A DNA stretch of 64,000 nt, taken from contig JAESUZ010002871.1 in NCBI GenBank assembly GCA_017311185.1, positions 1,426,001-1,490,000 on the forward strand, in the 5' to 3' direction. The stretch is from Proteles cristata cristata (Eukaryota > Chordata > Mammalia > Carnivora > Hyaenidae). A model generated the notes under the pieces. That model was not told the origin of the DNA. It was given only the letters and a program-made list of their open reading frames with translations, and did not search any database. Position numbers and translations under genes: made by a program. The stretch's first letter is position 1. Every line of letters starts with the position of its first letter. This document shows positions 57,600 to 64,000 of the stretch, piece by piece.

Positions 57600-59325
57600 T
57601 GAATAACACTGAAATAAGTAAACACTAGACAATAAGAATTACAGAATGAATAGAAGAAGATAAATGGAGACCAATGAAATACAGTACGGAAACCACACAT
57701 GGTGGTTAATCCCTTCAAGTCCTATTTTGACTATTTTATACTCTAAAGACTTAACTCCTTTTACAAAAGTTGGTATTGATTTGTGCTTATAGCTTGGTTC
57801 TGTTAAGAGTCCTCTTGTGGTAAGTAATGACCAGAGTAACTGAAATGGTTTAATATACTGTGGTTGATTTTCAAAGTCAACATTTTAAATGTTGCTTAAT
57901 TATAAAGAGCTTTATTCTTCCACTCATTATTTAAAATCATCTTGGATATGTTCTACATCTTCATGAGAAGGGTAAAGAAAACCATACCTATTAGTTTATC
58001 TATTTGTTCAAATCTTCTAAAATATCTATTAATTCACAAATTATTCGCCATACTGTGAAGACACTGGCTTTTTAATTCATTCACAAACTCATTATTTATC
58101 AAGAATCTCTAATTAGTAAAACTTCTGTGTTCTTGAAAATGATCATCAGACCTCTGAATTTATCATCTTAAAATATAATATAATTGTATTTAAATGACTT
58201 TTTTAAAGCTGTATTTAAAAAAAAACATAAAGTAAGCCTGGAAAATACAAATTTTAGAGATGAGAATTCCTACAATATGGTCTCTTCTCTTCTCTTTCAA
58301 ATCACCTTTTTTCCTTTCCACAGCTTTATTCTTTCTCACAAATTTTTATAATCTCTCGGGCTATCCCCCCATATTTACTGTCCCAGCTTCGCTATCCTAG
58401 TTCAAGTTGCCCCCACTGGGTTTGCTGCTGAAACAGCTTGTCAACAGCAATCCCTCCCCTGGTCCACGAGAACAGGATCCTGGTGTATCTCCCAGATGGG
58501 TGAGCATAAGACGGTGTACACTGTGGATGTTTAACACATGTCCATTGAAGGAAGAATAAATGAACGAATACATTATCTTGAAAACTAGCAGAATATCACA
58601 AGAATGGTTTCCATAAGTAGCCGCTGCTCACATCCTTTGGCTCATGTGCCTAAGAGCCTTTTGAAGCATAACAGAGAATGGGAACCAGAAAACTTGTTTC
58701 CTTTTGTTGAAAAATAAAAGACTGCTTTTAGGAGAGAAGAGAAGACATCTATCTGACCCTGCTTAGGGTGGACTTCCATATTGAAAACAGAACACTGGGG
58801 CCTGTCCACAGACTGAACAGAGAGATTTCCTCGGCCCACTTCCCCAGAGTTCTGGCAACCAGGTTAGTACCTTCTGGGAAGGGGACTAGAAGATTCTTCT
58901 CTGGGGAATACAACCAATCCAAAAGAAGAGACCTACAGACACTGATAGCTGTTAAGTACCCAATATAACAACTCTAGGCTACTCATCCTAGAAAGAAGCC
59001 ATTACAGTTTATAAGCTCCCATGAACTCCCACACAACCTTACTGCCCTACACCTAAGTGGAAAAAGACACTGCCACCAGATTTTGAAAAAGGCTTCTATC
59101 ATGAGAGAACCAAAATAAATAAGGCAATTATAGATCATAAGCCTATTTGTTTGGGAAAAATAACAATCATTAATATTCTCAGGTGTCTAAGATACTTAAA
59201 AGAAACAAAGCAGAGCTCTTAGAAATTAAAATATAAGTTTAAATATCAATGTAAGTAAAATAAATAATTTAAAAATCGTGGACACGTAAAGTTGAGGCAA
59301 ATTACCCAAAAATTAGGACACAATT
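57600..59325. other. Intron 3 stretch, little recognised
   Basis: AT-rich intronic sequence with frames of at most 67 codons. A weak L2-like 3' end near 58420-58570 (GTTTAACACATGTCCATTGA then GGAAGAATAAATGAACG). I looked for coding sequence of exon 3 and saw none. Confidence 0.4.
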
Positions 59326-59329
59326 TTAA

Positions 59330-59700
59330 AAAGAGAGAGAAAATCAGAAAGAAAGCATAAAATCAGGATCAGTCCAGGAGGTCTAGTGGCTGAATAATGG
59401 AAGTTCCAAAAAGAAAAAAACAAAGAAATAGAAGGGGAATAGATTCTTTTTAAAAGTTAAAGAAAATTGCTCAGAACTGATGAATTTGTGTTTCCTGACT
59501 GCAAGAGTCCAGTGAATGCCTAACACAATGGATAAAAGGGTTCCCATGGAGGGCCTTAATATGAAGTTTCACTGAGAGCAAAGAGAAGTTCCTAAAACCT
59601 TTCAGAGAGGAAAAAAATAATACAAATATTAAGATTTAGAAGGTAATTGATCATGAGAATATCATGAAAAACATGAGAGATTTCCTCAGAAAACAATAGA
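59330..59700 (+). mobile_element. Old L1/HAL1-like ORF1-region fragment
   Basis: AATTGCTCAGAACTGATGAA, AGCAAAGAGAAGTTCCTAAA and ACCTTTCAGAGAGGAAAAAA match a well known segment of old L1 ORF1 sequence, heavily mutated. Confidence 0.5.
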
Positions 59701-59774
59701 GCAATGACTCAACATTTCTTAAATAATATATAATTCTATATTATCAATGAAGCATGAAGGTGGAATGATGACAT

Positions 59775-59929
59775 TTTCACTGAGAGAGAAACAATATCCC
59801 AAGCAGGTTCTGTGCTGTCAGCAAGGAGACTGACCAGAGCCTCGATCTCACAAACCATGAGCTGAACCAAACCTGAGCTGAAATCCAGAGTTGGAGATGC
59901 TCAACCAACTGAGCCACCCAGGCACCCCA
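59775..59929 (-). mobile_element. Felid SINE fragment, minus strand
   Basis: CAACTGAGCCACCCAGGCACCCC at the right, with ATCCCAAGCAGGTTCTGTGC on the left; partly degraded around CGATCTCACAAACCATGAGC. Confidence 0.85.
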
Positions 59930-60125
59930 AGGCAAAACCTTTGGAGTCAGACTGAGTACAAATCCTGGTTCTATTTCATACTGGGCAATTTTGGCCCTTA
60001 GTTTACTCATCTGTAAATGGTAACTCTCCCTCACTGGGTTAGGGTGATGTAAAGACTAAATGACGTAATGTATGTCAAAATGCTGGCACATGATAAACAT
60101 TCAGTGAATGTTGGCTATTTCTATG
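59930..60125 (+). repeat. MIR element, sense
   Basis: TTTGGAGTCAGACTGAGTAC, AAATCCTGGTTCTATTTC, TAGTTTACTCATCTGTAAATG, CTCACTGGGTTAGGGTGATG and CAAAATGCTGGCACATGATA are in the full MIR order. Confidence 0.8.
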
Positions 60126-61289
60126 AGTGCCATGTATGCCAGGCAGTTTTGCTGTGTGAGTGTGTTAGGAATTACTTAACCTTTCCAAGTCTTGGGTTCT
60201 TCATCCATAAAAAGCTGAGGAAAAAAAAAAAGAACATAGCTGGATAATCCTTAAACCTTCTTCAAGTTCATATACTCAGGTTTATTCTCATTAGGTATAA
60301 AACTCTGAGCTAAGAGAAGGCATACCCTGACTTTCAGACATAGGAAACTTTAGGCAGTTTCTTTCTGTTACTAGAGCTATTCCTCTTCTTGCGATAGCCT
60401 TTCCTCTCTCTGTCTGCTGGCCACCATAACACCTGACACCTTCTCACATTTTCTTACGAAGTCTTTCTCAATTACCCTTTACCTGTACTGCCTCCAAGTG
60501 TAAGCGACCCCTTCCCTCATTTTGTCTTGACCGTGTGCTGTGGATACACTGATAATATATCTTGATACTATGTCTCTTTTGTGCATGTCTGTTTCCTGAT
60601 ACAAGTCCCACTGAATTTCTAGTACAGTGCAGCTCGTGCTTACTTCTTAACTGTGGGCTGAACGTCTTTACTTGAAAGTTTTGATTTTTTTTTACACAAT
60701 TCTTTAGCACATGTCATTTTTCTAATCCTTAGGAAAGACATCCCTATTCAAAACCACCACAACATCCTAGTATGCCCTGAAATGGAACTAGAGCTCATTG
60801 ATACGATCTAATTACATACTAACTTTGTGATCTGACAAGATGAATTTGGAGAGCAGGTCATGCTGATGGCAATCTGGATGGCATTCCCCTTACACAGACT
60901 AGATTTGAAGATTTCTGAGGCTGCCAAGGCTTTTTCATTTCTCTTAAAATGCAGAAGGGTGGAATTCTACTTCCTATTTACTCTTACTAATACTGGCTCT
61001 TGGTTAGCAATGCATCTCTAAACTATGTCATGAAAAACTGATTTATCTGAAAATGATAAGAAACTGATCTCACAATCTCCCAGAACCTGCATATGAGCTC
61101 TCTCTTTTCTCTAACAAAGGAAAGTTCCTAAGCTAAACTGTAAGCCTTAGCTCAGGGGATACAAAAGATAAAATGAGTATAAGTCAATGAATAGGTTACA
61201 CTGGAAACAATTATGAATTCCTTGATATAGAAATATTCTGGATTTGCACTGCCTGATTGATTAGTATTTCCTAAAAATCTGCTTAAAAT

Positions 61290-61314
61290 TTTTTTTAATG
61301 TTTTATTTATTTCT

Positions 61315-61345
<31 letters not shown>

Positions 61346-61489
61346 GGGGAGGGTCAGAGAGAGAGGAAGACACAGAATCTGAAACAGGCTCCAGGCTCTG
61401 AGCTGCCAGCCCAGAGCCAGACGCAGGGCTCGAACACAGGAACCATGAGCCGAAGTCAGACAATTACCGACTGAGCCACCCAGGTGCCC
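61290..61489 (-). mobile_element. Felid SINE, minus strand
   Basis: TTTTATTTATTTCTGAGAGA, a (GA)n purine-rich run, CAGGCTCCAGGCTCTGAGCT, and ACTGAGCCACCCAGGTGCCCC at the right. Confidence 0.92.
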
Positions 61490-61539
61490 CAAAAAAACAT
61501 GCTTTTTTTTTTCCTTTGGTGATACAATGAACAAAACAA

Positions 61540-62060
61540 GTATTTATTAAGTACTTACTGTGCAAGAGGGATTATGCTTGGAAGATTCTAAGAGGAGCAA
61601 GGCCCAGCCTCTGCTCTCAGTGAGCTTCTTGTCTATCTGGAGAGGCAGAGGGCACACCGTGACAGGAGGCCGACAGGCACCACATTGTGGGTAAGGTTCT
61701 AATGCATTCACTTCAGAGAAGAGTGGTGGATTCCATCTAGAATAGTAAGGCTGGGAGGGCGCATGAAAAAAGGAGACACTTGAGCTGGGCTTTCTCAAAG
61801 GGTAGGCTGTACAGGCAGAGTGGTGGGAAAGGCCATTTTGGCTCCCTGGAGACTGAGCAGAGGCACATGAAAGTGCCGCGTATATCTGAAAAGTTCAAAA
61901 AATCTGTGGCTTAGGTGAAGAGGCCATGAAGTTGGGACCAGGTTGTGAAGAGCTTGGGGTTTTATGGTAAAGATCTTGGATTTTATTTTGTAGACAATGA
62001 TTTTTGCCAAAGGTTTCTGACACGGAGTTATTGCAGATCTAGACCTCTAAAAGGCCTTTA
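61540..62060 (-). repeat. L2 fragment, antisense
   Basis: ATTAAGTACTTACTGTGCAAG, CTGCTCTCAGTGAGCTTCTTG, GAGACACTTGAGCTGGGC, GTTGGGACCAGGTTGTGAAG and TCTTGGATTTTATTTTGTAG follow the antisense L2 order seen also at 24570-25310. Confidence 0.65.
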
Positions 62061-62582
62061 ATTCAGATTAAATCAGATTGTGGTCTGGGAAAAAATGGTC
62101 CTTAACATCAATTATGGAAAGTGGGAAGGGGTCCTCCCAAAGTGGGAAGACACTGGAGGCACGGAGACTAGCTCTGAGAATACTATAATGAAGGAGTCTT
62201 CAGAAAAAAAGAGGGGAGGAAAAGAGATGAGTGTTAGAGTCCTATTTGATGGTAGCATTAAGAGGACCAGGTGACTGATTAAATGTGCAGGCAAAGAAGA
62301 GAAGCATCTGGGATGATGTTAGGGCAATGGTTAGTTGCCTGCTGGAGCCATCTGGGAAGCTTGTCTTCCAAAATTAGTGCTGGGTCAACTAGGTTCCAGA
62401 AGGAAAACACTGACTCTACCTCACACTATACCTAAAAATCAATGCCAGGTAGCTGCGGATTCAACTACGAAAATAAATACACTGCATCTTTTAGAACATG
62501 ATATAGGAGTACATATTCATGATTTATGAATGCGAAGATATGCAAAGATTTCTCAAAATAGGGCACAAAAAGCAATATTCAT

Positions 62583-62648
62583 AAAGGAAAATATTTATAA
62601 ATTGAGCTATGTTAAAAGGAAAATATTTATAAATTGAGCTATGTTAAA
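62583..62648 (+). repeat. 32-bp tandem duplication
   Basis: GGAAAATATTTATAAATTGA plus GCTATGTTAAAA occurs twice head to tail with no mismatch, inside the old L1. Confidence 0.95.
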
Positions 62649-62664
62649 ACTAAATACTTCTTTC

Positions 62665-62872
62665 TTTTTTAAGTGTATTTATTTATTTTGAGAGAGAGTG
62701 AGAGCACATGCAGGGGAAGAACAGAGAGAGGCAGAGAGAGAATCCCAAGCAGCCTCTGTGCTGTCAGTGCAGAGCCCAATGTGGGGCTTGAACTCATGAA
62801 CCAGGAGATCATGGCCTAAGCCAAGATCAAAAAAAGTCAGATGCTTAACTGACGAGGCCACCCAGGCACCCC
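62665..62872 (-). mobile_element. Felid SINE, minus strand
   Basis: TGTATTTATTTATTTTGAGA left end, GGAGATCATGGCCTAAGCC, GAGGCCACCCAGGCACCCC right end. AATACTTCTTTC flanks it at 62653-62664 and 62873-62884. Confidence 0.94.
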
Positions 62873-63558
62873 AATACTTCTTTCAAAAGAAATCATTAAA
62901 AATAATTAAAAGCAACCAACAAAGTAAATTAAAATACTCACTATATACATATCCAAAACAGGGCTTGTATCCAGAATATATATTTTAAAAACCTCTTATA
63001 AACCATTATGAAAGAAATAACCCAATTTTAAAAATGGGCAAGAGAGAAAAACCCTTCACAAAAGAAGATATCCAAATTATCTAATGAGCCTCTGAAAGGG
63101 CTTTATTTCATTTGTTATTATGGCAATGCAAATAAAACTGCACTGAAACATACTCATAAGAATGGTTAAAGAAAAAAAAAAAAACCTAGAAAGTATCAAG
63201 TACTTAGAGAGTATAGAACGATCTGAACACTCAAAATACTGCTGGTGGTAGAACAAAGTGGTATAACGTTTTAGAAAATAATTTAGCAGTATCTACCAAA
63301 GCTGAGTAGCTGTGCCCCAGCAATTCCACTTCTAGTCATAGATCATAAATGTATACATGTTTAACAGACATGTACAAAAATGGGCTATTCCAAATAGCCG
63401 GAAAATGGAAACACTTAAATATGTATCCATGAAGAAATACACAAATTGTGCTATATTGTCACAGTGGAATGCTATGCAGCAATGAGAATGGAGGAACTAA
63501 CGCTACATTCAATAACATAAAGCACAAGAAAAGAAAACAGATAAAAAAAGTACATGCT

Positions 63559-63669
63559 TAGGATGGCTGGTGGCTCAGTCGTAGAACACATAACTCTCCA
63601 CCTCAGTTTCATAAGTTCAAGCCCCATGCTGGGCATGGAACTTACTTAAAAACAAAAACAAAAAAAAAC
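63559..63669 (+). mobile_element. Short, older carnivore SINE
   Basis: GGATGGCTGGTGGCTCAGTC, TCATAAGTTCAAGCCCCATG and an AAAAACAAAAACA tail; AAGAAAACAGA flanks it at 63531-63541 and 63670-63680. Confidence 0.8.
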
Positions 63670-63714
63670 AAGAAAACAGAGTACACACTCTATAATTCTA
63701 CTTAAACTTCTGAA

Positions 63715-63915
63715 ACAGGCACCTCGTGGCTCAGTTGGTTAAGCATCTGACTTCTGCTCAGGTCATGACCTTATAGCTCGGGAGTTCAAGCCCCACAGTG
63801 GGCTTTTTGCTGACAGCTCAAGCCTGAGGCATGCTTCAGATTCTGTCTCCCTCTCTCTCTGCCCCTCTACTGCTTGCACGCGTTCTCTCAAATATAAACA
63901 TTTAAAAAAAATAAT
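63715..63915 (+). mobile_element. Felid SINE at the right edge
   Basis: ACAGGCACCTCGTGGCTCAG head, ACTTCTGCTCAGGTCATGAC, CT-rich body. AAACTTCTGAA (63704-63714) and AAAGTTCTGAA (63916-63926) flank it with one mismatch. Confidence 0.9.
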
Positions 63916-64000
63916 AAAGTTCTGAAGCAATCAGAAGTGTATGTGTCAGAAGTCAGGGCAGTTTGTTTCTGGAAGGGGACTTTTGGAATGTTGGTAACGA

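Larger units (their letters stand above)
62430..63530 (+). mobile_element. Old L1 ORF2 3' half, plus strand, split by a SINE
   Basis: Landmarks are AACCCAATTTTAAAAATGGG, CACAAAAGAAGATATCCAAAT, TGGCAATGCAAATAAAACTG, TACTGCTGGTGGTAGAACAA, CCCCAGCAATTCCACTTCTAG, and ATAGCCGGAAAATGGAAACA up to GTGGAATGCTATGCAGCAATG. Numerous stops, no function. Confidence 0.75.
44592..64000 (-). other. SH3GL2: SH3GL2 gene, 3' part (exons 4-9, 3' UTR and intron 3), partial
   Basis: Endophilin-A1 is a presynaptic protein. Its BAR domain binds and bends membrane, and its C-terminal SH3 domain recruits dynamin and synaptojanin during clathrin-mediated vesicle recycling (family knowledge). The six exons here join in frame to give residues 63-352 of a 352-residue protein, which ends in the family C-terminus VEILVALPH. 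Introns run right to left: intron 3 at least 8.8 kb, intron 4 842 bp, intron 5 2,064 bp, intron 6 1,546 bp, intron 7 1,595 bp, intron 8 2,283 bp. All have GT-AG ends. The paralogues SH3GL1 and SH3GL3 are less likely because the translated residues agree essentially throughout with SH3GL2 as I recall it. Exons 1-3 (H0 helix and start of the BAR domain) were not found up to 64000. Introns 4 and 6 show no recognisable repeats. Confidence 0.97.

Noticed and set aside
55202..64000. Possible SH3GL2 exon 3 within intron 3
   Set aside because: I searched by eye for the peptide region before residue 63 in all minus frames and saw no match, so exon 3 is taken to lie beyond 64000.

Overview
This is mammalian nuclear DNA, almost certainly from a cat-family carnivore (Felidae). 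The clearest sign is about 28 copies of a tRNA-derived carnivore SINE. Many carry the feline version of the box-B and CT-rich body: a head like GGCGCCTGGGTGGCTCAGTC, then ATCTCGCGGTTCGTGGG, then a polypyrimidine stretch and an AATAAATAAA tail. There are no bacterial, plasmid, phage or CRISPR features.

The only gene I can support is SH3GL2 (endophilin-A1), read on the minus strand. Six consecutive coding exons (exons 4 to 9 of the usual nine) lie between 46000 and 55201. They encode residues 63 to 352 by human numbering, with intact reading frames, matching phases and GT-AG borders. The 3' UTR runs leftward to about 44592, where an AATAAA signal (44612-44617) is followed by a GT-rich stretch. 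Exons 1 to 3 were not found, so intron 3 runs off the right edge. Synteny with human 9p22 (cat chromosome D4) is inferred.

Positions 1 to about 44590 are intergenic DNA downstream of SH3GL2. They hold layered repeats: old L1 (in both orientations), L2, MIR, a MaLR LTR, hAT MITE-like elements, felid SINEs and two young-looking L1 3' ends, separated by unique sequence. Notable structures are an AT/GT microsatellite block at 12030-12740 with an internal tandem duplication and a SINE insertion, an inverted-repeat cluster at 4965-5065, and SINEs inserted into the tails of other SINEs (19138-19590, 21103-21531).

Positions 55202-64000 are SH3GL2 intron 3. This holds a short interstitial telomere-like (TTAGGG) block at 56580-56736 beside a C15 tract and between two antisense L1 3' ends, plus L2, MIR, SINE and old L1 fragments. 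I see no novel multi-gene system. The items most worth checking are the telomere-like block, the duplicated microsatellite with its SINE, the C11 tract beside the exon 7 acceptor, and two codons at the start of exon 9 that differ from the human protein as I remember it.
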